In this document: positions 35,701-43,528 of the stretch, in pieces
Numbering within the stretch: the first letter of the stretch is position 1
Layout of the letters: every line of letters begins with the position of its first letter
Program-made: the position numbers and the translations under genes
The notes under the pieces: generated by a model
The model's database searches: none
Told to the model about the DNA's origin: nothing
What the model saw: only the letters and a program-made list of their open reading frames with translations
Source of the DNA: Mesorhizobium carmichaelinearum
Lineage (GTDB): Bacteria; Pseudomonadota; Alphaproteobacteria; Rhizobiales; Rhizobiaceae
Length of the DNA: 64,000 nucleotides
Direction of reading: 5' to 3'
Assembly: GCF_900199455.1 (NCBI RefSeq)
Contig: NZ_FZQR01000007.1
Location: 124,001-188,000, forward strand

Positions 35701-35884
35701 GCTGACACTGGTGGTGACGCCCTCGATGCTGATGGTGTTCACCCGCGCCAAGGTCAAGCCCGGCGCCCGGCGCGGCTTGTTCAGCCGGCTGTTCCGGCGC
35801 GGCAAGGGCGAGATCTCGTCGGACGCACCGGCGGTGGATGCCGGTGCGGAACCGGCGATCGCCTTCCCGAAGGCGGCCGAATAG
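32708..35884 (+). CDS. RND efflux transporter, inner-membrane pump
   Basis: A 1058-residue proton-driven pump. The first transmembrane helix (LTISVLVFLLIAGWVAYQST) is followed by a large periplasmic loop, then a helix block with the family motif GMLVDDAIIVTEFAERRMSEG, where the paired Asp of helix 4 relays protons. A second periplasmic loop and a final helix block (FGIVMSGIGVIALAGVVVNNNIVLIDTY) complete the duplication. Sequence style (KEAEPDVPIPMMYVSLIYQG) suggests the HAE-1-like clade rather than the metal-exporting CzcA type. Substrate unknown; it works with the adaptor upstream. Confidence 0.95.
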   Translation: MDIVRLAINNARLTISVLVFLLIAGWVAYQSTPKEAEPDVPIPMMYVSLIYQGISPEDSERLLLRPMESKLKSLKGLKEMRSAAFQGGGYVLVEFQPQTNLATALQDTRSKVQDGKADLPQAAEEPVVTEVNISEFPVLVVTLSGELPERVLAAAARELRDRIEEVPGVLEGSLQGSRDDLVEVVIDPMKLSSYGLQLDQLIGAVGASNSLVAAGNIEGSEGKYAVKVPSLIETPEDVAALPVVAGPNAVVQAKDIATIRSTFADATTITRLNGKPAIAIEVKKRIGANLIDTLTKVREVSDTFVKTMPEGMHVTYTQDKSVFVNQLLGDLQNHVMIAVILVFIVILYALSGRASLLIGLAIPSSFLIGILLLAMMGYTINMIVLFSLILAVGMLVDDAIIVTEFAERRMSEGMPKQEAFALAAKRMAGPVIAATMTRIAAFSPLLFWPGIIGDFMKYMPITLIVTLSASMLYALVFAPTLGAIFAKAPQHHEDGNRDGWYMAVVKQAVRFPITVMVLTVMLLVGIFVGYSKYGAGVEFFPSVEPDYGLLYVHARGNLSLAEMDTATKIAENRLLGWPGVKSVYTRVGKSDGGGQDVPEDVVGVIQYEFIDWRERKSANDILNDLRGVMAGIPGVDVEVRVPEAGPPTGKPIQIRLSAIDPKGLDEKARAVAARIAKVPGVIDISDGLPPPGVDWALEVDRAKAAQYGISPTSVGTVVQLVTNGLKLSEYRPAGADKAVDIRLRLPEDRRTLSTLDELRVQTSQGSVPISNFVVRKAKPSVGILNRIDGARTVVVQANVAAGAQVAAVQQEVTQAVTDMNLGSGIRWKLAGSNEDSAEASAFLSKAFGAAIFLIFLVLLAQFNKFTSVWLVLSCVVMATIGVFLGLLITGETFGIVMSGIGVIALAGVVVNNNIVLIDTYDRLREEGWDKMEAVLQTCRERARPVVLTAVSAILGVLPIAFGLGLEIFHHETTINAPSTQWWISLSSAIVFGLSFATVLTLVVTPSMLMVFTRAKVKPGARRGLFSRLFRRGKGEISSDAPAVDAGAEPAIAFPKAAE

Positions 35885-35907
35885 ACAGACCCCGATCTGA
35901 ACCGCAA

Positions 35908-35934
35908 AGGCCGCCCGGAACAACCGGGCGGCCT
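35908..35934 (+). terminator. Terminator-like hairpin after the RND operon
   Basis: An 11-bp perfect stem AGGCCGCCCGG (35908-35918)/CCGGGCGGCCT (35924-35934) with loop AACAA. The T-tract is weak (ATTGCATTG), so termination may be Rho-assisted. Confidence 0.65.
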
Positions 35935-35996
35935 ATTGCATTGTCCCTGCACGAGCAATGCGAAGCATTGTCTCGGCAAAACGCGGGGAATGTCTC

Positions 35997-36155
35997 ATGC
36001 CGATCAGCACTCTCGTCATCGTCGTCCTGATCCTTGTCCTGATCGGCGCGGTGCCGGCCTGGCCGCATTCGCGCTCCTGGGGATATGGGCCCTCGGGCAT
36101 AGTCGGTGTGGTGCTGGTGGTGGTCTTGGCGTCGCTGCTGATGGGGCGGCTCTGA
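35997..36155 (+). CDS. DUF3309 small membrane protein
   Basis: A 52-residue protein starting MPISTLVIVVLILVLIGAVP. Two hydrophobic helices flank the conserved loop WPHSRSWGYGPSG, the signature of the DUF3309 family, which is frequent in soil alphaproteobacteria. Function unknown, though many homologues are stress-associated. ATG 35997 has GGGGA eight bases upstream. Confidence 0.88.
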   Translation: MPISTLVIVVLILVLIGAVPAWPHSRSWGYGPSGIVGVVLVVVLASLLMGRL

Positions 36156-36197
36156 GCCGCCTTTTCGATGCGTAGCGGGTATGGCCCGCCACATGGC

Positions 36198-37157
36198 TCA
36201 GGCCGCTTTCGACGTGGTCTTCACTGTGGCGATGCCGATGTCCTCGAGGGCCTGGGCGACCGCCTGATCGAGCGGCGTATGCGGGATTTCGCGGATGATG
36301 CCTTCCAGCCGCGTCGAGGCCAGTTGGTGTGGCTCGAAGCGCAGATAGGACATCGAGACGATCTCACGCCACATCGCCACGAACGGGCTGCCGGCGCGCA
36401 GCACCCACCAGGGCATCGAGGTCATCTTCAGCGGCCGGCCAAGCGCTTTCTCGGCAGCGGCCTTGATCTGCAGGTCGGTGACCGCATGACCGGGAAAATT
36501 CAGTGCCTCATAGGAGCCGAGCTTGTCGAGATTCTTGGCGAGTGCAACGAAGCCCACGGCGAAGTCCGGCAGGTAGACCCATTCATGCATGAGGTCGGCC
36601 GGGCCAGGCGCGGTGTAGATGCCCTTGCTGATCTTGGCGGCGACGACCAGGTCGAACCAGGAGCCGCTGCCGGTGCCGCCGAAGAAATCGCCGGCGCGCA
36701 GCAGAATGGTGCGAACCCGGCCTGCGTCGGCCTCGCGGCGGAACAACTCCTCCATGGCACAGCGGATGCGGCCCTTTTCGGTCGTCGGATGGAACGGCGT
36801 GTCTTCCGTGATCACCGCCGGCATCGGCGAGCCGTAATTGTAGACGGTACCGGGGAACAGATGCAGCGCGTCGTTGGCATGGCAGGCGGCCATGACGTTT
36901 TCGGCCATCGGCAGGCATTTGCCCCAGTCGGTGTAGATCGGGTTGAGGCCGTTGAAGATGATGTCGACACCCTCGGTGGCGCGGATCAGCGATTGACGGT
37001 CCAGCGCGTCGCCGGCAACCGCGGTGGCGCCCTTGAGTTCGGCCGGCACCTTGCCGGTTCGGGTGACGGCGCGGACATCGAAGCCGGCATTGATAAAGGC
37101 CTGGCCGACCACACGGCCGAGCCGGCCATTGGCGCCGAGAATTGCGATCTTGGTCAT
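36198..37157 (-). CDS. NAD(P)-dependent oxidoreductase, extended SDR
   Basis: A 319-residue Rossmann protein of the NAD-dependent epimerase/dehydratase type. The cofactor motif is ILGANGRLGRVV near the N-terminus, followed by ADLRR-like segments; the expected YxxxK is altered (VYNYGSPMP holds the Tyr, no clear Lys four residues later), suggesting an atypical SDR that may act as reductase or non-catalytic NAD(P) sensor. It is divergent from the LysR regulator, with the two starts 113 bp apart, so it is the likely target of that regulator. Confidence 0.85.
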   Translation of the reverse strand: MTKIAILGANGRLGRVVGQAFINAGFDVRAVTRTGKVPAELKGATAVAGDALDRQSLIRATEGVDIIFNGLNPIYTDWGKCLPMAENVMAACHANDALHLFPGTVYNYGSPMPAVITEDTPFHPTTEKGRIRCAMEELFRREADAGRVRTILLRAGDFFGGTGSGSWFDLVVAAKISKGIYTAPGPADLMHEWVYLPDFAVGFVALAKNLDKLGSYEALNFPGHAVTDLQIKAAAEKALGRPLKMTSMPWWVLRAGSPFVAMWREIVSMSYLRFEPHQLASTRLEGIIREIPHTPLDQAVAQALEDIGIATVKTTSKAA

Positions 37158-37269
37158 TGAGTTCTCCTGCTGGTGCTGGCTGTTGTGTCGTTGTTTGCAG
37201 GTCCGAATATGACCACATCACTTACGAATAGAAATTGACTATGCCTGGAGTTTTGATATTCAAAAATGA

Positions 37270-38178
37270 ATGGATGATGTCGACTGGAACCTGATCAAGA
37301 GCTTCGTCACGGTCGCGGAAACCGGCAGCCTGTCGGCCGCCGCGCGCAAGCTGTCGGCCAGCCAGCCGACGCTTGGCCGTCACATTGGGGAGCTGGAGCA
37401 GGCGCTCGGCGTCACGTTGTTCCGGCGTGGGCGGAGCGGCTATGCGCTGACGGAAGCCGGTGCCACGCTGTTCGAGCGCGGCAAGGCGGTCAGCGAGCAG
37501 GCGAGTGCTTTTTCACGGCTGGCGTTGGGCTCGGTCGAAGCCATCGAAGGCACGGTGCGCATCGCCGCCAGCGAAGTGGTGGCGGCCTATGTGCTGCCCG
37601 ACATGATGGCACGGCTCGGCCTCGAGGAACCCGGCATCGAGGTTGAGATCGTTGCCTCGAACCAGGTTGAGAACCTGCTGCGCCGGGACGCCGATATCGC
37701 TATCCGCATGGTCAAGCCGGCACAGAACGAACTGGTGGCGCGCAAGGTCTGCGACATCCCGCTCTGCGCCTGCGCGGCCATTTCCTATCTCGACCGGCGT
37801 GGCCGCCCGCTCGACCCGGCCGACCTCGTCGACCACTCCTTGATCGGCTTCGACCGCAGCGACGAGATGATCCGGGGCTTTACGCAATTCGGCCTCCCGG
37901 TCACCCGGAGCAGTTTCCGCTTCAGGGCCGACAATCAGATCGTCCTGTGGGAGGCGGTGCGGACGGGAAACGGCATTGGTCTTGGCCAGGAGCCGCTGGC
38001 CGACCGCGATCCGCTGGTGGAGAAGGTGCTGCCCGGCCTGCCGCTACCAAGCCTGCCGGTGTGGCTGGCGATGCATCGCGACGTGCGCGGCAGCGTGCGC
38101 ATCCGCCGCGTGGCGGATTTCCTCCACGAGGAGCTGAAGCGCTATTCGGCGGGTGCGGCTGCGAATTCGGCGCGGTGA
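37270..38178 (+). CDS. LysR family transcriptional regulator
   Basis: A 302-residue regulator with the N-terminal winged helix-turn-helix (NLIKSFVTVAETGSLSAAARKLSASQPTLGRHIGELEQALG) and a periplasmic-binding-like effector domain (VRIAASEVVAAYVLPDMMARL, WEAVRTGNGIGLGQ). It is divergent from the oxidoreductase gene and probably controls it. Its last 37 bases overlap the convergent MFS gene. Confidence 0.92.
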   Translation: MDDVDWNLIKSFVTVAETGSLSAAARKLSASQPTLGRHIGELEQALGVTLFRRGRSGYALTEAGATLFERGKAVSEQASAFSRLALGSVEAIEGTVRIAASEVVAAYVLPDMMARLGLEEPGIEVEIVASNQVENLLRRDADIAIRMVKPAQNELVARKVCDIPLCACAAISYLDRRGRPLDPADLVDHSLIGFDRSDEMIRGFTQFGLPVTRSSFRFRADNQIVLWEAVRTGNGIGLGQEPLADRDPLVEKVLPGLPLPSLPVWLAMHRDVRGSVRIRRVADFLHEELKRYSAGAAANSAR

Positions 38179-39317
38179 GCAAGCCCGGCCATCAGCAAGA
38201 CGACGATCAGCAGCACCGACATGGCGATGAAGATCGGCCCGAAGCTTGAATGTTCGGCGACGAAACCGATCGCCGACGGCGCCACCAGGATGCCGGAATA
38301 GCCCATGGTGGTGACGACGCTCATGCCTGTGCCGGACGACATGCCTTCCTGGTTGCCGCCGGCCGAGAAGATGATCGGCACCATGTTGGCGATGCCGAAG
38401 CCGCACAGCGCAAAGGCCGCGATGGCGATCCATGGCGAAGGTGACAGGCCGGCGACCAGCATGCCGGCGGCGGCGACGACAGCCGAGCCGCGCAGCGTCG
38501 TCACCGCGCCGAAGCGGTTGCGGACGCCATCGCCGAAGAAGCGCATGATGGCCATAACGCCGGAGAAGGCGGCATAGGCAAGGCCGGCGACCGCAAGGTC
38601 GGCGCCGAGTTCTTGTCGCAGATACAGCGCCGCCCAATCGAGCACCGCGCCCTCGGAGATCATCGTCAACAGCGCCATCAAGCCGACGAGGTAGACCAGC
38701 GGGTTCGCCGGCAGCGTGAACTTATGATGCTCGACCGCCTGCGGCCTGTCCTCTGCGACGAGATAGCCGACCGCCAGCGCGATGACCGCGAAGGCGAGCA
38801 CGGTCACCACCGCGGCATGGGCGAGGTGACCGTAGTGCTGGATGACAAAGCCGCCAAGCGCGCCGCCGGCGAAACCGCCAAGGCTCCAGAAGCCGTGCGA
38901 AGACGACATGATCGCGCGAGACAATTTTCGCTCGACCACCACGGCATTGGCGTTCATGGCGACATCCATGCCGCCGATCGAGCCGCCGAAGATGAACATG
39001 GCGATGGCCGCCAGCGGCACGTTGGGCGCCAGCGCCACGACCAGCAGGCCGAGGCTGCCGCAAAGACCGAACCAGCGCAGCACGGTGCGCGAGCCATGTT
39101 TCGAGATCAGGTGGCCGCACCAGGTCATGGCGGTGACCGCGCCGGCGCCGAACAAAAGGATCAGCAGGCCAAGCGTGAATTTCGAAATGTCGAGCCGGGT
39201 CAGGAACACAGGGATTTGTGGCGCCCAGCTGCCAGTCAGGAAGCCATTGGCGAGGAAAATGGCCGCCACGGCCCATCGCCCGCGAATGGCAGTCTGCATG
39301 GCGCTTTGCGCGTTCAT
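38142..39317 (-). CDS. Major facilitator superfamily transporter
   Basis: A 391-residue membrane protein with about 12 hydrophobic helices in two six-helix bundles, opening GRWAVAAIFLANGFLTGSWAPQIPVFL. The NGxxxGSWAPxIP start and SSSHGFWSLGGFAGGALGGF are typical of a rhizobial MFS clade near fucose/inner-membrane permeases YbjJ; substrate unknown. The 3' end overlaps the LysR gene by 37 bases on the opposite strand, an unusual convergent overlap. Confidence 0.88.
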   Translation of the reverse strand: MNAQSAMQTAIRGRWAVAAIFLANGFLTGSWAPQIPVFLTRLDISKFTLGLLILLFGAGAVTAMTWCGHLISKHGSRTVLRWFGLCGSLGLLVVALAPNVPLAAIAMFIFGGSIGGMDVAMNANAVVVERKLSRAIMSSSHGFWSLGGFAGGALGGFVIQHYGHLAHAAVVTVLAFAVIALAVGYLVAEDRPQAVEHHKFTLPANPLVYLVGLMALLTMISEGAVLDWAALYLRQELGADLAVAGLAYAAFSGVMAIMRFFGDGVRNRFGAVTTLRGSAVVAAAGMLVAGLSPSPWIAIAAFALCGFGIANMVPIIFSAGGNQEGMSSGTGMSVVTTMGYSGILVAPSAIGFVAEHSSFGPIFIAMSVLLIVVLLMAGLAHRAEFAAAPAE

Positions 39318-39469
39318 GGCTCGAATCCGGTCAAGAAATGGCTTTGCGCGGCAAATTAGATCGATTCAATTTTCAGTCAAGCGCTGGCCGGTGGAAATGC
39401 TTGGACCAAACGGCCAAGTAGCGTTCGGTGGACTTATCAGACGTTGGAGATTGGCGGAGACGTCTCCCC

Positions 39470-39531
39470 CTTCGTCATCCTAGGGTTTCCGCGACGTCGC
39501 TTCGCGACTGCTCCACCCTAGGATGACGAAG
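39470..39531. repeat. Inverted repeat with 16-bp arms
   Basis: CTTCGTCATCCTAGGG (39470-39485) and CCCTAGGATGACGAAG (39516-39531) pair exactly, with GACGTCGCTTCGCGAC-type inner pairing in the loop. It lies downstream of the DUF1244 gene and upstream of the MFS gene and may be a terminator; the sequence type (CCTAGGATGACGAA) recurs in mesorhizobial genomes from memory. Confidence 0.7.
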
Positions 39532-39568
39532 GCGCGTATATTGACCGGCAATGCCTGCCGGCGTGCGC

Positions 39569-39877
39569 TCAGTGATCCTTCGGCCGCCTGGCCTCGAATT
39601 CGGCCTTCTTGGCATCCGACGCTTCCGTCTGGTTGAGCGCCTGCCACTCGGCATAAGGCATGCCGTAGACGATCTCGCGCGACTGCTCCTTGCCGAGATC
39701 GACGCCTTCGGCATTGGCTGCCTCGCGGTACCAGTTCGACAGGCAGTTGCGGCAGAAGCCGGCGAGGTTCATCAGGTCGATGTTCTGCACGTCGCTGCGT
39801 TCCCTGAGATGCTCAACCAGTCGGCGAAAGGCGGCTGCTTCGAAATCGCGCTTCTGCTCGTCGCTGAGTTCAGTCAT
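39569..39877 (-). CDS. DUF1244 family protein
   Basis: A 102-residue cytosolic protein. The family signature is LVEHLRERSDVQNIDLMNLAGFCRNCLSNWYREAA (read in pieces), with two Cys spaced by two residues (CRNC) that may bind metal. A basic C-terminus (KKAEFEARRPKDH) follows. Function unknown; widely conserved in proteobacteria. GCAAGGAGG lies directly upstream of ATG 39877. Confidence 0.92.
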   Translation of the reverse strand: MTELSDEQKRDFEAAAFRRLVEHLRERSDVQNIDLMNLAGFCRNCLSNWYREAANAEGVDLGKEQSREIVYGMPYAEWQALNQTEASDAKKAEFEARRPKDH

Positions 39878-40034
39878 CGAAACCTCCTTGCCCAGAGACT
39901 ATTTGGAAATTCTACTCTGGCGGCCATCTGATGGCGTTTTCTGTGCTTCCGGTGCTCACGGACCAATGTCCGCTCCGCTCCGGTTCTCGAAACCACCATC
40001 ATATGACTCGCCAGAGCGAATTTCGAAACAGTCC

Positions 40035-40832
40035 CTAGAGCGGCCCGGTGCGCGAGCCGAACATCTTCACGATATGTATATCGGGACGGCGATCGATGGC
40101 GTCAACGATCGGTGCCAGACGCTCGGCCCAGGCGATCGCGCCCTTCTGGTTCGCTATCAGGTCCTGGCGGATCTCGATCAGCGCGTGGGCGTAGCCGTTG
40201 ACGATGGCATGCCTGAACATAGTGTCGCCGCGCAGTGCGCCGTCATAGGGCTCATTGTCGCCGACGATGAGTTTCTTGTCCTCGGCCAGCATATCGATTA
40301 GCGGCCGCGCTACCCTGTCGTCCCGATCCCACAGGATGCCGACATGCCAAGGGCGCTGCCTGTCCTGCATGACCGGCGTGAAGGAATGCACCGAGAAGAT
40401 GAAGGGCGCCTTTGCGGAAGCCTGCGCGACCGATGCGATCATGGCGCCGACGGCATCGTGATAGGGCCGGTAGAAGCGGTCGAGCCGCCTTTCGCGCTCT
40501 TCCGGCGCGATGGGATAGTTTCCCGGCACGACGGTGCCGTCATAGAGCTGGCGGATGAGCGTCGGATCGTCCTCGCCGCGATTGGGATCGATCAAGAGCC
40601 GCGAGAAATTGGCGATGACCGCCGGTACGTCGAGCAAGGCGGCGAGTTCACGCGTCACCGCTTCAACGCCGATATCATAGGCGATGTGGCGGTCGAATTC
40701 CGCCGCGGGCAGGCCGAGGTTGCCATAGTCGTCGGGCAGGTCGCGGCGGGCATGATCGGCCAGAAGCACGATGCCCCGCTTGCGATCGCCCTCGACAATG
40801 TCGAAAGGCGCGAAAACTGTGGATCGGGTCAT
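40035..40832 (-). CDS. N-formylglutamate amidohydrolase family protein
   Basis: A 265-residue hydrolase of the N-formylglutamate amidohydrolase (HutG/DUF882-like) fold. Visible: VLLADHARRDLPDDYGNLGLP, HIAYDIGVEAVTREL, NFSRLLIDPNRGEDD and FSVHSFTP. Family members hydrolyse N-formyl-glutamate in histidine breakdown, but this gene is not beside other hut genes, so the substrate may differ. It stands alone on the minus strand. Confidence 0.88.
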   Translation of the reverse strand: MTRSTVFAPFDIVEGDRKRGIVLLADHARRDLPDDYGNLGLPAAEFDRHIAYDIGVEAVTRELAALLDVPAVIANFSRLLIDPNRGEDDPTLIRQLYDGTVVPGNYPIAPEERERRLDRFYRPYHDAVGAMIASVAQASAKAPFIFSVHSFTPVMQDRQRPWHVGILWDRDDRVARPLIDMLAEDKKLIVGDNEPYDGALRGDTMFRHAIVNGYAHALIEIRQDLIANQKGAIAWAERLAPIVDAIDRRPDIHIVKMFGSRTGPL

Positions 40833-41048
40833 TGGCGGGAAATGGTCTGTTCGCTGGCTTCCGGGGAGGGTGCTATCGTCATTCCACGAAGACGACGTGT
40901 GCGCAATGCCGTTGTTTGGCCAAGGTTTCCCGGGAAATCTGGCAAGGGGCGGCGGATAGTGCGCCGGGAGCCTTCTTAAATCGATTGGAATTGATCAAAA
41001 CGGCGCGTTGACATGCGCCCGGACTTTTCCGAAAAGGGGCGCAGAGAG

Positions 41049-41567
41049 ATGCTGATGTGGTTCTTGAGGGGTATTGGGATGGGTTCCGCCGGCAGGCAGC
41101 GCATGCGCTCTGCCTTTGCCATGCCGTTCCTGATCCTGACCGTTGGCCTGTCGGCGACGGTCATGGCCTCGCCGGCGCGCGCCGATTTCCGCGTCTGCAA
41201 CGCCACGCAGAACCTGGTCGGCGTCGGCATCGGCTATCGCGCCAAGGCCGGCTGGATCACCGAAGGCTGGTGGCACATCGAAGGATCGAGTTGCAAGACG
41301 TTGATCGAAGGACCGCTGTCATCAAGGTTTTACTATCTTTATGCAGAAGACGCCGAGCGCGGTGGACGCTGGGACGGCCCGATCAACATGTGCGTGGCTG
41401 AAAAAGAGTTCAAGATCGCCGGCGTAAACGACTGCGTCGCCCGGGGCTTCCAGCGCGCCGGATTTCAGGAATATGACACGGGCGAACAGGCAAGCTGGAT
41501 GGTCCAGCTGACCGATGAGCCCGCAACGGGAGGCGCACCAGCCGCCCCGGGAACAAACAGTCAATGA
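41049..41567 (+). CDS. DUF1036 family secreted protein
   Basis: A 172-residue protein. A hydrophobic N-terminus (RSAFAMPFLILTVGLSATVM) ends in ASPARA, followed by the DUF1036 domain (FRVCNATQNLVGVGIGYRAKAGWITEGWWHI, SSCKTLIEGPL, YYLYAEDAERGGRW, MCVAEKEFKI). It probably acts in the periplasm; four Cys could make disulfides. Coupled by four bases (ATGA) to pyruvate kinase, an arrangement seen in rhizobia. The start is uncertain; ATG 41049 is chosen because upstream ATG 41013 adds only polar residues, and 41103 would also preserve the signal peptide. Confidence 0.85.
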   Translation: MLMWFLRGIGMGSAGRQRMRSAFAMPFLILTVGLSATVMASPARADFRVCNATQNLVGVGIGYRAKAGWITEGWWHIEGSSCKTLIEGPLSSRFYYLYAEDAERGGRWDGPINMCVAEKEFKIAGVNDCVARGFQRAGFQEYDTGEQASWMVQLTDEPATGGAPAAPGTNSQ

Positions 41568-43000
41568 GACGCAGCCGCAAGGTCAAGATCCTAGCCACAA
41601 TCGGTCCGGCCTCCTCCTCCGAGGAGATGCTGAAGAAATTGTTCGAAGCGGGCGCCGATGTGTTCCGCATCAACATGAGCCACACCGATCACGAGTTGAT
41701 GCGCACGCTGGTCGGCCGCATCCGTGCCGTCGAGGAAAAGGTCGGCCGGCCGATCGGCATTCTCGCCGACCTGCAAGGCCCCAAGCTGCGCGTCGGCAAG
41801 TTCGCCAATGGCAAGGAAGTGCTGACGCCAGGCCAGACCTTCACGCTCGACGACAATCCCGAGCCCGGCACGTCGACCAGGGTCTACCTGCCGCACCCCG
41901 AAATACTGAGCTCGGTCGAGGCTGGTCACCGTCTTTTGATTGACGACGGCAAGCTCGAGCTGAAGGCGGTGAAGAGCGACGGCAAGTCGATCGTCTGCAC
42001 GGTCGTCGCCGGCACCACGATTTCCGACAAGAAGGGCGTCAGCCTGCCCGATACCGACCTGCCGGTCGGTGCCCTGACCGAGAAGGACCGCAAGGATCTC
42101 GATGCGGTGCTCGCCACGGGTGTCGACTGGGTCGCGCTGTCCTTCGTGCAACGCCCCGAAGATCTGGCCGAAGCGCGCAAGATCGCGCGTGGCCGGGCGC
42201 TGATCATGGCCAAGATCGAAAAGCCGCAGGCCGTTGCCCGACTGGCTGAGATCATCGAACTGTCCGACGCGCTGATGGTTGCCCGCGGCGATCTCGGCGT
42301 CGAGATGCCGCTGGAAGCCGTGCCCGGCATCCAGAAGCAGATCACGCGCGCCGCGCGCCGCGCCGGCAAGCCGGTGGTGGTCGCCACGCAGATGCTGGAA
42401 TCGATGATCACCGCCCCGGTGCCGACCCGCGCCGAAGTGTCCGATGTCTCGATCGCCGTTTTCGAGGGTGCCGATGCGATCATGCTGTCGGCGGAATCGG
42501 CGGCGGGCGCCTATCCGGTCGAAGCCGTGGCGATGATGGACCGCATTGCCACCAAGGTCGAAACCGACCCGACCTATGCCGGCATCATCAACGCCCAGCG
42601 CTCCGAGCCGGAAGCGACAGGCGCGGACGCCATTTCACTGGCCGCCCGCGAAATCGCCGAGACGCTGAAACTGTCGGCGATCATCACCTACACGGCGTCC
42701 GGAACCACCGGGCTGCGCGCCGCGCGCGAACGGCCGCAGGTGCCGATCATCGCGCTGTCGCCGATCCTCAACACCGCGCGGCGGCTGTCGCTCTTGTGGG
42801 GCACGCATTGCGTCGTCTCGCCCGATGCCACCGATCTCGACGACATGGTCAACCGCGCTTGCCGCATTGCGCTGGAAGAAGAGTTCGGCAAGCCGGGCGA
42901 CCGCGTCATCATCACGGCCGGTGTGCCGCTGAGGACGCCCGGCTCGACCAACATGCTTCGCATCGCCTATGTCGGGTCGGACGCGCAGGGCAACCGTTAG
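41564..43000 (+). CDS. pyk: Pyruvate kinase
   Basis: A 478-residue glycolytic enzyme that makes pyruvate and ATP from phosphoenolpyruvate and ADP. Family motifs include KILATIGPAS, ADVFRINMSH, LADLQGPKLRVG, IEKPQAV, MVARGDLGVEMP and AQ/TQMLESMI plus the C-terminal domain (TYTASGTTGLRAARERPQVPI). The K and T/S of the active site (LIMAKIEK) are present. Length is normal. Translationally coupled to the DUF1036 gene. The transcript ends near a degenerate repeat that begins at its stop codon. Confidence 0.97.
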   Translation: MRRSRKVKILATIGPASSSEEMLKKLFEAGADVFRINMSHTDHELMRTLVGRIRAVEEKVGRPIGILADLQGPKLRVGKFANGKEVLTPGQTFTLDDNPEPGTSTRVYLPHPEILSSVEAGHRLLIDDGKLELKAVKSDGKSIVCTVVAGTTISDKKGVSLPDTDLPVGALTEKDRKDLDAVLATGVDWVALSFVQRPEDLAEARKIARGRALIMAKIEKPQAVARLAEIIELSDALMVARGDLGVEMPLEAVPGIQKQITRAARRAGKPVVVATQMLESMITAPVPTRAEVSDVSIAVFEGADAIMLSAESAAGAYPVEAVAMMDRIATKVETDPTYAGIINAQRSEPEATGADAISLAAREIAETLKLSAIITYTASGTTGLRAARERPQVPIIALSPILNTARRLSLLWGTHCVVSPDATDLDDMVNRACRIALEEEFGKPGDRVIITAGVPLRTPGSTNMLRIAYVGSDAQGNR

Positions 43001-43041
43001 AGCGGTTCATCCTTCACGGAAACATCGGCCGAGCGCTTTTC
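42998..43041. repeat. Degenerate dispersed repeat at the pyk stop codon
   Basis: TAGAGCGGTTCATCCTTCAC and CGGAAACATCGGCCGAGCGC resemble the 5' half of the full element at 52305-52345 (TAGAGCAGTTCACCGTTTCA). The element provides the pyk stop codon TAG (42998-43000). Confidence 0.5.
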
Positions 43042-43062
43042 AGGGGTGCGGCCCGAATGGCT

Positions 43063-43527
43063 TCAAGCCGTCGCGATCCTGAGCGCTCTCGCCGCAGCTT
43101 CAGCGTGGTCTACGCGCTGAAGAAACCGGCGCGCACGAAGAACGGCATCATACAGATACTGATCCGGACCCAGCATCTTTCGCTGATTTAATTCGGCCGT
43201 GTCGAGCAAGTCGAAATCGACCTTCTCGATCGTGCAATGCCAACCGGCACTGTGGGAGGTCCAGCCCCTTCGATGATGATCCAGGAGGCGCTTGCGGCCG
43301 GAGTAACCGTGGTAGTCGAAAGCGATGACGCCGTTCGTCACATAGATATGGTTTCCCGAAAAGCTCTCGGCCGGAATGATCCGTTCTGCATGAAATCCTT
43401 CAAGAGGGCGATGCTTGAGGAAAACACCTGCAAGAATGTGGCATGCGCCGTAACCGAAAAAGATGCGATCCGGCAGCGCCCATCGCCTCTCCGGGTTTTT
43501 CTCTATGCCATGCTTGAGGACATACAT
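43063..43527 (-). CDS. Conserved hypothetical protein
   Basis: A 154-residue protein, not recognised. It starts MYVLKHGIEKNPERRWALPD and contains an aromatic/His-rich middle (FGYGACHILAGVFL, IYVTNGVIAFDYHGYSGRKRLLDHH, SAGWHCTIEKVDFDLL). No signal or membrane segment. One base separates its ATG from the stop of the alpha/beta hydrolase gene upstream (TGACATG), so the two are coupled and probably work together. A longer frame is possible but lies inside the upstream gene. Confidence 0.75.
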   Translation of the reverse strand: MYVLKHGIEKNPERRWALPDRIFFGYGACHILAGVFLKHRPLEGFHAERIIPAESFSGNHIYVTNGVIAFDYHGYSGRKRLLDHHRRGWTSHSAGWHCTIEKVDFDLLDTAELNQRKMLGPDQYLYDAVLRARRFLQRVDHAEAAARALRIATA

Positions 43528-43528
43528 G

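Noticed and set aside
33020..35923. Open frame of nearly 970 codons on the minus strand opposite the RND pump
   Set aside because: It is an antisense shadow of a GC-rich gene: composition is Arg/His/Asp/Gln-rich with no domain, and the plus-strand pump has every family motif.
40035..40832. Histidine-pathway HutG assignment
   Set aside because: No other hut genes are in the neighbourhood, so only the family name is given.
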